Assembly (NCBI GenBank): GCA_016715995.1
Contig: JADJXF010000009.1
Location: forward strand, 397,362 to 461,361
DNA: 64,000 bases
Source of the DNA: Flavobacteriales bacterium
GTDB taxonomy: Bacteria; Bacteroidota; Bacteroidia; Flavobacteriales_F; PHOS-HE28
Direction: 5' to 3'
This document shows, piece by piece, positions 44,133 through 53,412 of this stretch (the first letter of the stretch is position 1; each line of letters begins with the position of its first letter). The translations under genes and the position numbers were made by a program. Below the pieces are notes generated by a model. That model did not search any database. It saw only the letters and a list, made by a program, of their open reading frames with translations, and was not told where the DNA came from.

Positions 44133-45412
44133 TCCCCTTCAGCCCGCCGCGCATCGACGACCATATCGTGAAGGCCGTGGAGGAGGCCCTGCGCAGCGGA
44201 TGGATCACCACCGGCCCGCGCACCAAGGAGTTCGAGCGCCGTCTCGCGGCCTACTGCGGCGTGGACCGCGTGATCGCGCTGAACAGCTGGACCAACGCCG
44301 CCGAGCTCGTGCTGCGCTGGTATGGCGTCGGGCCTGGTGATGAGGTGATCGTGCCGGCGTACACCTATTGCGCCACCGCCAACATCGTGATGCACGTCGG
44401 CGCCAAGCCGGTGATGGTGGATGTGCTCGATGATTTCACCATCGATCCCGAGGCCGTGCGCAAGGCGATGACCGTGCGCACCAAGTGCATCATCCCGGTG
44501 GATGTCGGCGGTCTGCCAGCGCGCGTGGATGAGATCATCCGCATCGCTATGCACGCGTGCCACCTCTTCACGCCGAAGGTGAACCTGCGGGTGGCCGGGA
44601 GCAATCCGCAGATGCGCCTGGGCCGTGCGCTCGTGCTGTCGGATGCCGCGCATTCCTTCGGCGCCACCATCGGCGGCAGACCGGTAGGGAGCCAGGCCGA
44701 CATCACCGGCTTCAGCTTCCACGCCGTGAAGAACCTCACCACCGCTGAGGGCGGCGCGCTCGCCTTCAAGTTGCCGGAGCCGTTCGATCATGAAGAGGTG
44801 TACGCCTACTTCAACACGCTCAGCCTCCACGGCCAGAGCAAGGACGCCCTCGCCAAGAACCAGCCCGGCGATTGGCGCTACGACGTGGCCTTCCCCGGCT
44901 ACAAATGCAACATGACCGATCTGCAGGCGGCCATCGGGTTGGTGGAGCTGGACCGCTACGACAACGAGACCATCCCCCGACGACGCGCCATCTGCGAGCG
45001 GTACAATCGGGCGTTCAAGGACGACGCGCGCTTCATGCTCCCAGTGTTCGAGTCCAAAGGTGATCAGCCTGCGGCTCCAGCCACTGGCGGTTCCAAGCCC
45101 CTCACGCAGCCGGCCTATCGGTCGTCGTACCATCTCTATATGCTGCGGATCGCGAAAGCCACCGAGGAGCAGCGCGATGCGATCATCGCCGCCATTGCGA
45201 AGCGCGAGGTGAGCGTCAACGTGCATTTCATCCCGATGCCGATGCTGAGCTTCTACAAGTCGCAGGGCTATCCCATCGCGGACTTCCCGAGCACCTACCG
45301 CCAATACAGCCGCGAGATCAGCCTGCCCGTTTACTACGACCTCACCGATCAGCAGGTGGGCGTGGTGGTGAAGGCCGTGAAGGAAGCCGTGGTGGAGGTG
45401 ATGGGCGCGTGA
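44129..45412 (+). CDS. DegT/DnrJ/EryC1-type sugar aminotransferase
   Basis: 427 residues of a PLP enzyme that aminates nucleotide-linked 4-keto or 3-keto sugars. The PLP lysine is K201 in FSFHAVKNLTTAEGG, and the aspartate pairing with the ring nitrogen is D172 in SDAAHSFGA. N-terminal SGWITTGPRTKEFERRLAAY and C-terminal FIPMPMLSFYKSQGYPIADF are typical. Two insertions, around CHLFTPKVNLRVAG and before TGGSKPLTQPAY, are unlike the standard length. ATG overlaps the preceding stop. It probably makes an amino sugar for this locus. Confidence 0.92.
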   Translation: MIPFSPPRIDDHIVKAVEEALRSGWITTGPRTKEFERRLAAYCGVDRVIALNSWTNAAELVLRWYGVGPGDEVIVPAYTYCATANIVMHVGAKPVMVDVLDDFTIDPEAVRKAMTVRTKCIIPVDVGGLPARVDEIIRIAMHACHLFTPKVNLRVAGSNPQMRLGRALVLSDAAHSFGATIGGRPVGSQADITGFSFHAVKNLTTAEGGALAFKLPEPFDHEEVYAYFNTLSLHGQSKDALAKNQPGDWRYDVAFPGYKCNMTDLQAAIGLVELDRYDNETIPRRRAICERYNRAFKDDARFMLPVFESKGDQPAAPATGGSKPLTQPAYRSSYHLYMLRIAKATEEQRDAIIAAIAKREVSVNVHFIPMPMLSFYKSQGYPIADFPSTYRQYSREISLPVYYDLTDQQVGVVVKAVKEAVVEVMGA

Positions 45413-45999
45413 TGAAGCGGTTCCTCGACATCGTTGTGGCGTTCATAGCCTTACTCTTGCTCTCGCCATTGCTGCTCCTCATCGCGGTGCTGGTGGCGCT
45501 CACCTCGCCGGGCGGTGCGTTCTTCCGCCAAATGCGTGTGGGCCGTGGCGGGCGCGCTTTCCGTCTGCTCAAGTTCCGCACCATGAAGCCGGGCAGCGAG
45601 GCGCAAGGACAGATTACCCTTGGTCGCGACCCCCGTGTCACCGCGATTGGTCGTGCACTGCGGAAGACGAAGCTCGACGAGTTGCCGCAGCTCTGGAACG
45701 TGCTGGTGGGCGAGATGAGCCTGGTGGGCCCACGGCCAGAGGTGCCGCGGTACGTGGCGCTATATACCGATGAGCAGCGCGCGGTGCTCACTGTGCGGCC
45801 AGGCCTCACCAGCCTGGCGAGCATCGCCTACATAAACGAGAACGAGGTGCTCGGCCGCGCGGCTGACCCGTTGCGCGCCTATGTGGAGGAGGTGATGCCA
45901 GCGAAGCTTGCGCTTGACTTACGGTATGTCCGCGAGCAGAGCCTGTGGCTCGATCTGCGCATCCTCGGCGCCACAGCGTTTCGCTTGCTGAAGGGCTAA
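45409..45999 (+). CDS. Bacterial sugar transferase (polyprenyl phosphate phosphoglycosyl transferase)
   Basis: 196 residues of the monotopic PGT family: one N-terminal re-entrant helix (about 5-30, LDIVVAFIALLLLSPLLLLI) and the catalytic core (FRQMRVGRGGRAFRLLKFRT, VTAIGRALRKTKLDELPQLW, NVLVGEMSLVGPRPEVPRYV). It starts polysaccharide assembly by moving a sugar-1-phosphate to undecaprenyl phosphate. ATGA overlap with the aminotransferase gene. It ends the rightward half of the locus. Confidence 0.93.
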   Translation: MMKRFLDIVVAFIALLLLSPLLLLIAVLVALTSPGGAFFRQMRVGRGGRAFRLLKFRTMKPGSEAQGQITLGRDPRVTAIGRALRKTKLDELPQLWNVLVGEMSLVGPRPEVPRYVALYTDEQRAVLTVRPGLTSLASIAYINENEVLGRAADPLRAYVEEVMPAKLALDLRYVREQSLWLDLRILGATAFRLLKG

Positions 46000-46012
46000 G
46001 AGCTGGTGCGCA

Positions 46013-46897
46013 TCACTCCTCCAACTTGCCCAGCAGGTCGCGCAGTTTCTCCAGGTCCTGGGAGCGCCCGGTGTCGCCCATCTTGAGGTAGCTGTTGGCC
46101 AAGTTGTTCAGCTGCCGCCGGATGATGTCGATGTTGCTGCAGGGCGAAGAAGCTCGGGCGCGGCTCGACCTTCAGCTTGGCGAGGAACCTCGCCGATCCG
46201 TTCCGCCGAGGATGTCACCCTGGCTGAAGGCGTTCACGTAGAAGAGCACGTTCTCCTCGCCTTGCTGGCCGTGGTCGGCGCCGCCGATGCTCTCCTCATC
46301 GAGGTAGGCGAGCACGAAATGGTTGGGCAGGTTCACCCCGCGCATGGGGAGACCGAGGTCCTCGGCGAGCACCTGGTAGATGATGGCGAGCGAGAGCGGA
46401 TTGCCCTTGCGGCTGTCGAGCACCTCGTTGATGTAGCTGTTCTGCGGCGCGTGGTAGTTGCGCTTGTTGCCCTTGAAGCCATGCACCTGGAAGAAGATGT
46501 GGTTGAACACACGCACCTTCTCGAAGGCGGTGAGGTGGTCGTTCAGCTCAAGCCAGATGTCCTGCCGGATGGCCGCCAGCCGCGCCTTCACCTTGTGCTC
46601 CTCCATGTCGGGGTAGCGGTAGCGGCTGATGATGAGCGCGCCCTCGAGCAGGTCCTCACCGCCGCCCTCGCGCCAAGTCTTCAGGCGGTCGGTCACCCGG
46701 CTCAGATGGATGGTGTGCAACAGGTCTTCGATCCGGTTCCGGAAGAGGTCGCCGAAGTCATCGACCTCCCACGCCCGCTCCAGCTCCGGCACGATGTCAT
46801 CGCCCATCTGCACGATCCGGTCCCGCACCTGGTGGTAGATGTCCTCGTCGGGGTCGTCGATCAACGTGATCAACGCGCGGATCTCATTCTGGCTCAT
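46013..46897 (-). pseudogene. SirB1-family transglutaminase-like protein, broken by two frameshifts
   Basis: The frame from ATG 46897 encodes a typical SirB1 protein (MSQNEIRALITLIDDPDED, NHIFFQVHGFKGNKRNYHAP, SRKGNPLSLAIIYQVLAED, NLPNHFVLAYL) for about 233 residues and then stops at 46172. In other frames the usual continuation is clear: RFLAKLKVEPRPSFFA (from about 46190), then CSNIDIIRRQLNNLANSYLK to TGA 46013-46015. So two indels occurred, near 46185-46200 and 46143-46150, the second in a C run. The original product would be about 295 residues. The function of SirB1 proteins is not established. This could be sequencing error. Confidence 0.8.
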
Positions 46898-47080
46898 CGG
46901 GCATCGCCGGTAAGTGCGGCTCGGAGCGAAAGCTATCCGGACATCGGGGGGCTACTTTGCGGATTCAGCCTTGTTTCCACCGGACGCCTGTTGACTGACC
47001 AGCCATGCCCGGCCCTGTGAACACGCGCCTGTTCAAGACCGGCGGAGGCCGCACGGAAAAGCGACGAACTTCGCCCGCGC

Positions 47081-48244
47081 TTGAAGCACGCCATCACCAT
47101 CGGCTACCTCACCATCGAGGATGCGCGCGACCGCCGCGCCTGGTCGGGCACGCACCATTTCCTGCTGAAGGAATTGGAGAAGCGTTTGGAGCGCGTGGTG
47201 CTGCTCGGTCCGCTGCCCGACACCTTCGCGGTGCTGGTGTGCAAGGCGCTCAATCAGGTCCTGCTGCGTATCACCGGCAAGCGTTTCAATTGGCGGGCAG
47301 CGCCTTGGGTGGCGCGCAGTTACGCGCGCATCATCGAGCGACGGCTGCGCGGAACGCCTGTTGACCTCATCATCGCTCCGGCCGGGCTCTCCACAATCGC
47401 TCATCTGCGCACATCCATCCCCATCATCTACATCAACGATCGCAGCATTGCGGGCGCGTTGGGTTATCACGATGTGCTTCAGAACCTATTCGATTGGTCG
47501 GGGGAACAGAGTCTGGCCACTGAGCGTGCCGCGTTGCGCAATGCCACGTTGAGCATCTTCAGCAGCGACTGGGCGGCCGATGCCGCGAAGCTCGCCGCGC
47601 CGGATGTCGCCGATCGTGTGCGCATGATCCCGTTTGGTGCGAACCTGCCTGAAGCGCCCGCCGCGTCTGGCATGGGCACATGGCCGAATGGCCCGCTGAA
47701 GCTGCTCTTCCTCGGCGTGTATTGGGAAGCGAAGGGCGGTCCCATCGCTTACGATGCGCTGTTGACCTTGAAGCGTGCCGGCGTGAAGGCGCAGCTTGTG
47801 GTGTGCGGTTGCGATCCACCGGCGGAATGCACTGATCCTGATCTCATCCGCGAAGGCTTCCTGGACAAGAACAAGCCCGATCAGCTATCGCGGTTGCAGG
47901 AGCATTTGCGCACGGCTGACTTTCTCATCCTCCCCACGCGGTTCGAGGCGTATGGCATCGTGTTCTGCGAAGCGGCCGCCTATGGACTGCCCGTGCTGGC
48001 CACGCGAACAGGGGGCGTATCGACAGTTGTGCAGGAAGGGAATACGGGTCTGCTCTTCGCCCCAGAGGAGGGTGGTGAGCGATATGCCACGGCGATTGAA
48101 GGCCTGATCTCGGACCCCGCGCGCTTAACCGTTATGCGGTCGGCGGCTCGGTTGCGTTTTGATCAGTTGTTGAATTGGAGCGCATTCGTGGATCGACTGC
48201 TCGATCAGGCATTGCCACTGGTCACGCCCAGGAAGGCGCGGTAG
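47081..48244 (+). CDS. Glycosyltransferase family 4
   Basis: 387 residues with GT-B organisation: KHAITIGYLTIEDARDRRAW at the N terminus, IIYINDRSIAGALGYHDVLQ and the donor domain KLLFLGVYWEAKGGPIAYDA, VVCGCDPPAECTDPDLI, FEAYGIVFCEAAAYGLPVLA, TRTGGVSTVVQEGNTGLLFA. The predicted start is TTG 47081; no ATG is in frame downstream within the conserved region. A TACTTTG promoter-like element is at 46953-46959. It converges on the leftward GT4 gene with a 40-bp tail-to-tail overlap. Confidence 0.85.
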   Translation: MKHAITIGYLTIEDARDRRAWSGTHHFLLKELEKRLERVVLLGPLPDTFAVLVCKALNQVLLRITGKRFNWRAAPWVARSYARIIERRLRGTPVDLIIAPAGLSTIAHLRTSIPIIYINDRSIAGALGYHDVLQNLFDWSGEQSLATERAALRNATLSIFSSDWAADAAKLAAPDVADRVRMIPFGANLPEAPAASGMGTWPNGPLKLLFLGVYWEAKGGPIAYDALLTLKRAGVKAQLVVCGCDPPAECTDPDLIREGFLDKNKPDQLSRLQEHLRTADFLILPTRFEAYGIVFCEAAAYGLPVLATRTGGVSTVVQEGNTGLLFAPEEGGERYATAIEGLISDPARLTVMRSAARLRFDQLLNWSAFVDRLLDQALPLVTPRKAR

Positions 48245-49398
48245 CGCGCACGGAACGCCTCGGGGTCATATGCTTTGCGCGCATGGTCGTAGGCGGACCG
48301 GCGCATGCGCAGCAAGCGATCCTGATCCTGTTCAAGTCCGCGGATGAAGGCCGCCGACTCACGCACCACGGTGGCCGCATCCACAGCGCTGTTCAGCAAA
48401 GCGAATTCGGCCGTGACCTGGTTGGGCACATCACCTACTGGGGTGCTGATCACCGCCAGCCCATGCGCCATGGCCTCCATGATGACCACCGGATAGCCTT
48501 CGAGCGTGGAGGTCTGCACCACGATGTCGTGCGCGCTGTAGATCGCCGATAGCCGCTCGGGGTCGCCCACGCGGCCATGGAAGGTGACGTGTGGATGATT
48601 GCCGATCGCATCATATCCCGCCACGCTGAAACGGAATCGCCTCGGCGACTCGCGCTCCAACCGATCGGCGATTTCCAAGAAGAGTTCCAATCGCTTCACT
48701 GGGGATTGCCGACCCACGAACAATACGCCTGGCCGGTCATGCTGCTGCGGCTCATGGAACCGCCACACCGCGTTCGGCAGCACGGCGAAGGTCTCCTCGC
48801 GATCGCAAGGGATGCCGTTGGCCCGCATGAAGCGCTCCCAATCGCGCATGGCCTGCCCGGAGTAGAAGATGAAGCGGTTCACGCGGTGGAACCGGGTCAT
48901 CCAGCGCTTCTGCTGCGTGTTGCCGTCCGGCTGAAAGAGGAAGGCATGCTGCAAATGATAGGCGCGCACATGTTCTTGCAATAAGGGTAGCAGGTCGAAG
49001 AAAGTGTCGGTCAGTGAGGAGAGGAGCGTGGGTGCGGGCGCTGCATTCAACCGTTTGGCAATCACTCGCCCGGCCGCTCGCCGCGTGAACGGATGGTTCA
49101 CGAGCAGATTCACCTCCACCACATCGGCGCTGCTGCGGAAGCGCTCCTCGAAGGAGCGATCTTCATTGTAGGAGCAGATGAGCACGAGCGGCGAACGGTC
49201 GGCGATGGCCGCCAGGATGTCCGCGTGGATCTGCTCGGCTCCACCGACGCACATGTAGGGGAAGGTGAAGAGGTGGTGGCCGTTCCAGGCCTTCAATGCA
49301 CCGTGCAACGCGCGCCGCTGACGCAGCAGGGCTACCGGCGAGTAGGTGAGCAGCCGGAATGCGTCACGGAGCAGGGAATACAACAGACCTGGCTTCAC
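48205..49398 (-). CDS. Glycosyltransferase family 4
   Basis: 397 residues, with KPGLLYSLLRDAFRLLTYSP at the N terminus and a donor domain containing GVLFVGRQSPVKRLELFLEI, FRFSVAGYDAIGNHPHVTFH, VVQTSTLEGYPVVIMEAMA and STPVGDVPNQV. The start is GTG 49398, sharing GTGA with the stop of the upstream GT2. The frame stays open further upstream but runs through that GT2 gene. It is the last gene of the leftward operon and overlaps the convergent GT4 by 40 bp. Confidence 0.85.
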   Translation of the reverse strand: MKPGLLYSLLRDAFRLLTYSPVALLRQRRALHGALKAWNGHHLFTFPYMCVGGAEQIHADILAAIADRSPLVLICSYNEDRSFEERFRSSADVVEVNLLVNHPFTRRAAGRVIAKRLNAAPAPTLLSSLTDTFFDLLPLLQEHVRAYHLQHAFLFQPDGNTQQKRWMTRFHRVNRFIFYSGQAMRDWERFMRANGIPCDREETFAVLPNAVWRFHEPQQHDRPGVLFVGRQSPVKRLELFLEIADRLERESPRRFRFSVAGYDAIGNHPHVTFHGRVGDPERLSAIYSAHDIVVQTSTLEGYPVVIMEAMAHGLAVISTPVGDVPNQVTAEFALLNSAVDAATVVRESAAFIRGLEQDQDRLLRMRRSAYDHARKAYDPEAFRARYRAFLGVTSGNA

Positions 49399-50357
49399 GC
49401 GTTGACCGATTCGGATGAGAACGAACGGCGGATGCTCTTCATCAGGACATACAGCCGCAGCGATCCCCCGGCCTTCCGGAATAATGCGCGCTGCTGGGTC
49501 GCTGTCACTCGCTCGTTGACCATCGCATAGGCGGCTTGGCGATCGGTGCAGCGCATGACGAACAATGCGATCAGGTGCCCCCATTCATGCATCACACTGG
49601 GCAAATGCTCGCCGCGCGCGTGCCACTTGGATACGAAGCGCAGAATGCCTCGGAGCATGTGGGGTGCGTTCTTGGTGTTGTTGGCCTCATGTGTCCGGAT
49701 GCCGACAAGGTCCTCCTCGGCAAGGTCGATGGCTCCCAGCTCCGATATGCGCAGCCACATATCGAAGTCCTCCATCGTCCGCAACGACTCGTCGAAGCCA
49801 CCGGCCTGTTCAATGGCCGAGCGCCGTGCCAACACCGCGCTGGCGCTTCCGGTGATGCGGTTGCGCTCCAGCAGACGTTCGAAGACCCGACCGCGCAAGG
49901 GCGGGTTCTCCTTCAGCGGCGGCCCGGCCGTGATGCGGTCATCGGCATCGATCCAATGACCCTGGCAGTAGACGAGCAGCAGATCGGGTCCAGCGCCTGC
50001 GAAAACCTGCATCTGCTTGGCGAGCTTCTCGGGATTCCAGAGGTCGTCGGCGTCGAGGAAAGCCACGTAAGCTGAGTCGCCGAGCCGAAGGCCATGGTTG
50101 CGCGCCGCATTCGGGCCTGCGTTCGCTTGGTGGGCCAGGATGATCTCGGTGGGCCCGGCATGGCGGTCGCGCACCAGCCGCACGCGCTCGGTCCCGGCAT
50201 CGGTCGATCCGTCGTCCACGATGATCAGCCGTGCGGGTAGCAGGTATTGGCCCAACACGGATAGCAGGGTGCGCTCGATGAAGCGCTCGCCGTTGTGCAG
50301 CGGCACGATGACATCCACTGGAACGGTCGCTTGGGGCATCGCGGCGAAGATCGGCAT
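49395..50357 (-). CDS. Glycosyltransferase family 2
   Basis: 320 residues, a GT-A fold with VDVIVPLHNGERFIERTLLS, RLIIVDDGSTDAGTE, the metal-binding AYVAFLDADDLWNPEKLAKQ (DxDD) and GGFDESLRTMEDFDMWLRIS. The helical C terminus (about 255-320) is basic. MPIF at 50357 is the first ATG; MPQATVPVDV at 50339 is also possible. It follows the next GT2 gene with a 14-bp gap. Confidence 0.9.
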   Translation of the reverse strand: MPIFAAMPQATVPVDVIVPLHNGERFIERTLLSVLGQYLLPARLIIVDDGSTDAGTERVRLVRDRHAGPTEIILAHQANAGPNAARNHGLRLGDSAYVAFLDADDLWNPEKLAKQMQVFAGAGPDLLLVYCQGHWIDADDRITAGPPLKENPPLRGRVFERLLERNRITGSASAVLARRSAIEQAGGFDESLRTMEDFDMWLRISELGAIDLAEEDLVGIRTHEANNTKNAPHMLRGILRFVSKWHARGEHLPSVMHEWGHLIALFVMRCTDRQAAYAMVNERVTATQQRALFRKAGGSLRLYVLMKSIRRSFSSESVNA

Positions 50358-50371
50358 CAGGGCCGCGATCG

Positions 50372-51349
50372 TCAGTGAAGAATGCGGCTCCGGAGCAGGA
50401 GAACCACCAGTTCCTTCAGCACACGGTCGGCGGCTCGGTGCAGCAGGCTGCGATGGGGGATCAAACGGTAACCGATCAGGGCGTGCAGCATCTGGCGGCG
50501 TACCTCACGCGCCGCCAGCAGGTCGGTGATCGTCGCCCGGATGTGCTGGTCCAAATGGCGGTGCACCCTCCGCAGCATGCCCAACGAGATGGCGGCGTGG
50601 CGGAGCCCGAGCTCGGCCACGGCATTCAGGAGCGCATCATCGATGAGGGGGAAGGCCCTGCGCAATGCGGTGAGTCGCTGCTCGAAAAGACGCTCATGTC
50701 GCGTGGTGACCTGATGCGAGAAGCTGCCCGGCACCAGACGATACCGCAGCAGGTGCTCGGGAAGGTTCGCTCCCTGCGTGCGACGGATCATGCGGCTCCA
50801 TAGCTCGAAGTCCTCGAACACGCCGGGGGCCGAGGAATATCCCGCGTCCTCCACAAAAACGCACCGCCTGAACATCACGGTGGGATGAACGAATGGCGTA
50901 TCGAAGAGCAGTGCATATCGGATCCGAGCGTCGTCCGTTGGATGCTCAAGGCTGCCCTTGCTCATGCCGGCGATATCCTCAATCGTAGCCCATGTGCCCA
51001 GTATGCCGATGTGAGGATTTGATTGAAGGAATGCGGTCTGCTTGGCCAACCGCTCGGGAAGGGATAGATCGTCCGCGTCCATGCGGGCGATCAATTCGCC
51101 TCTTGCCGCGGCAATCCCGTTGTTCAGCGCCGCGCCGATGCCTTGATTGGCCTGATTGATCAATCGGATGCGGAAATCGTGGAATGAGGTGATGATCTCC
51201 TGGCTCCCATCCGTGCTGCCGTCATTCACCACGATGAACTCGAAGTCCCTGAACGTCTGACCGAGCATGCTGCGGATGGCGTCGCCAACGAAGCGCTCCG
51301 CGTTATGCACGGGCATCACCACCGAGACCAAGGGAGCACGCTCTGTCAT
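50372..51349 (-). CDS. Glycosyltransferase family 2
   Basis: 325 residues with LVSVVMPVHNAERFVGDAIR, FEFIVVNDGSTDGSQEIITS, ELIARMDADDLSLPERLAKQ and PGVFEDFELWSRMIRRTQG, the standard GT-A signatures with DxD at about residue 97. The C-terminal helices (about 250-320) carry many arginines. It is coupled by overlap to the GT4 upstream (51346-51349). Acceptor and sugar are unknown. Confidence 0.9.
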   Translation of the reverse strand: MTERAPLVSVVMPVHNAERFVGDAIRSMLGQTFRDFEFIVVNDGSTDGSQEIITSFHDFRIRLINQANQGIGAALNNGIAAARGELIARMDADDLSLPERLAKQTAFLQSNPHIGILGTWATIEDIAGMSKGSLEHPTDDARIRYALLFDTPFVHPTVMFRRCVFVEDAGYSSAPGVFEDFELWSRMIRRTQGANLPEHLLRYRLVPGSFSHQVTTRHERLFEQRLTALRRAFPLIDDALLNAVAELGLRHAAISLGMLRRVHRHLDQHIRATITDLLAAREVRRQMLHALIGYRLIPHRSLLHRAADRVLKELVVLLLRSRILH

Positions 51350-52530
51350 GGCAACTGCGCGATTCGCAGGTACGCTTCCACGTAAAGCTCAGCGATTCGG
51401 CGCCAAGTGAACCGCTCCTTCCAGGCTTTGCGCCCGGATTCACCCGAGCGTCGCAACACAGCGCGGTCATGCAGGACCTCCTCCAGTCGGCGCGCTCCGG
51501 CGCGTCGGTCCGCATGGATGAGGCCCTGTGCATCCCGTGTGCCCGGCAGAACCCATCCCCCGCCGCTCCAGCGCGTGATCTCGGCGCTGTTGCCGGCATC
51601 GGAGGCGAGGAATGGCACACCTGCCGCCATGGCCTCGAAGAGTACGATGGGTGAGCACTCGAGCTGGCTCGGGAAGAGGAAGAGATCGGACTGGCGCAAG
51701 GCCGCAAGGGTCCGTCCACGATCAAGCTCCAGGAAGAGGATGCGCTTGCTTTTCAGCCTTGCGCGCAGCCTGAGCCATGCGAAGCGCCAGTGCTTCTTGA
51801 AAACCCGCTCTAGTGCGCCAATGCCGTTCCCGATGAGCGCCAGCACCGCATCGCCGGTGTTGGCGTGGATGAAGATCTCCAAGGCCTCCCGTTGCCCTTT
51901 GATTCCGGTGAATCCGCCGATGTGCGTGATCAGCGCTTGCCCGTCCGACACGCCTTGCTCCGTTCGGAAATCGCAGGCCTGGGGCGCCTCGAACTCCTCC
52001 TCGGAAGCGCCGTTCGGGATGAGCACCGCACGCGTGATGCCGTGGTCGCGCGCGAAGGCCGCATCCTGGTAGTCTTCGGTGTGGAAGACATTGAGGTCCA
52101 TCGCAGCCAGCCAGTGCGGCATCTGCTTGTAGTAGCCGGCCCATCGCGGATCGCGCAGCGCGGAGAAGCCTGTCGGCACGAACACCTTGCGGCCCGGCAG
52201 TTCGCCCATGTGCGGCAGCGCCGCGTCCGTAGCCCACTGCTGCGCCGCGAAGAAGGTGATGATGTCGAAGCCGCCGGAGCGCAGCGCGTTCACATAGGCC
52301 TCCGCATCGCCGTGTATGCCATTCACGGCATTGCCGTGCACGGCGAAGCCAAGGACGCTGACACCGTTGACAATGCCATCGGATCGATTCCCGTCCGCGC
52401 TGGTGAGCACGGTCACACGGTGCCCTGCCGCCGCCATACGCTCGCTGAGTTGCCGCACCACCTCGGCCATCCCACCGCTTGAGGGCGCATACCCCTCGAC
52501 GCAATGCGCGATGTTCAGAGGGCGGTCCAT
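51346..52530 (-). CDS. Glycosyltransferase family 4
   Basis: 394 residues with an N-terminal GGM motif (NIAHCVEGYAPSSGGMAEVV, typical of UDP-sugar GT4), FVPTGFSALRDPRWAGYYKQ, a donor domain with LITHIGGFTGIKGQREALEI and the EX7E region in PSQLECSPIVLFEAMAAGVP. ATG 52530 is chosen because the open frame continues meaninglessly into the fucosyltransferase gene, which it overlaps by 16 bp. Confidence 0.9.
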   Translation of the reverse strand: MDRPLNIAHCVEGYAPSSGGMAEVVRQLSERMAAAGHRVTVLTSADGNRSDGIVNGVSVLGFAVHGNAVNGIHGDAEAYVNALRSGGFDIITFFAAQQWATDAALPHMGELPGRKVFVPTGFSALRDPRWAGYYKQMPHWLAAMDLNVFHTEDYQDAAFARDHGITRAVLIPNGASEEEFEAPQACDFRTEQGVSDGQALITHIGGFTGIKGQREALEIFIHANTGDAVLALIGNGIGALERVFKKHWRFAWLRLRARLKSKRILFLELDRGRTLAALRQSDLFLFPSQLECSPIVLFEAMAAGVPFLASDAGNSAEITRWSGGGWVLPGTRDAQGLIHADRRAGARRLEEVLHDRAVLRRSGESGRKAWKERFTWRRIAELYVEAYLRIAQLP

Positions 52531-53411
52531 GCGGTGGGAAGGATGTCTGTGGCGGGCGTATTGTTGCCCTGGAACCATTGCTTCGGGCCAATGACGGTCT
52601 TTGCACGCGATGGATTGAGCCAAGCCCCCCACCAGCTGAAGCTGCTGTTCGCGATGATGTGGTGCGCGCAATGCCGCATGAGGTGCATGTCCCAATGGCT
52701 GGCTCGGCCGGTGTTGTTGGAGACATGCTCTGCCGGGCAAGGGAGCTTCAGGTTGGCTTGCGCCCATTCCGGTTCGTCGCTGAAGACGATGAAGCGGCGG
52801 ATGTCGTGGCGCTCGACGATCCATTGCGCCGCGCGCTGATAGTAGGACGCGTCGCACGCGCCATGGAAGGCGGCCGTCTCCGCGTTGCTCACATAATCGC
52901 CCCGACGGACATGCAGGCTGGCGCACGACCCGCTCGCGATGATTTCGAGGAGCTGCAGATTGCGTTCATTAGGCTCGCCGCGTGGCAGGAACCAGTCGTT
53001 CCGGAGACGGTCGGCGATCTCGATGAAGTAGCCTTCGTTCTGCCAGAACCCTTCCAAGTAGACCGGCGGCGGCAGGCGCGTGATCCGAGGGTCGTATCCG
53101 GTGCCTTGCTCCTTCACACAGTGAACAGGGAAGAGCGATGGCAGGATTCCGTGCAGGAACCGATGGCCGCGCAATTCCCACGGGCGCCGGAGCTTGCATA
53201 CGAGGGCCTCCGGTGCTATGGCGATCGGAGCCCTGAGCCTGTCCAACTCGAACTCACGCGGGGTCCAGCTCATGTCGGCGGGCCGATGGTCGAGGAATCC
53301 GCGATCGAGCAGTAGGGGTAAGCCATGCCGCTGTGCCAGCGCCGCACCCGTCGCGTACTGGAACATCTGGTTTCCCAGTCCGCCCATCAACCGAACAACC
53401 ACGCTGGCCAT
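52515..53411 (-). CDS. Glycosyltransferase family 11 (alpha-1,2-fucosyltransferase-like)
   Basis: 298 residues. The family motifs are clear: GGLGNQMFQY at residues 10-19, HVRRGDY at 167-173 (GDP-fucose binding), YLEGFWQNEGYF, FIVFSDEPEWAQANL and HHIIANSSFSWWGAWLN near the C terminus. GT11 enzymes move L-fucose from GDP-fucose to galactose C2 in O-antigens and capsules, so the polysaccharide probably holds fucose or a related sugar. No GDP-fucose synthesis gene is in the window. The start is ATG 53411. Confidence 0.92.
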   Translation of the reverse strand: MASVVVRLMGGLGNQMFQYATGAALAQRHGLPLLLDRGFLDHRPADMSWTPREFELDRLRAPIAIAPEALVCKLRRPWELRGHRFLHGILPSLFPVHCVKEQGTGYDPRITRLPPPVYLEGFWQNEGYFIEIADRLRNDWFLPRGEPNERNLQLLEIIASGSCASLHVRRGDYVSNAETAAFHGACDASYYQRAAQWIVERHDIRRFIVFSDEPEWAQANLKLPCPAEHVSNNTGRASHWDMHLMRHCAHHIIANSSFSWWGAWLNPSRAKTVIGPKQWFQGNNTPATDILPTAWTAL

Positions 53412-53412
53412 G

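Noticed and set aside
43826..45304. Long antisense frame over the aminotransferase
   Set aside because: The sense strand encodes a complete DegT-type enzyme with its PLP lysine; the antisense product matches nothing.
47005..47364. 119-codon frame at the start of a glycosyltransferase
   Set aside because: It overlaps the GT4 gene out of frame; the conserved N terminus of the GT4 is in the frame beginning at TTG 47081.
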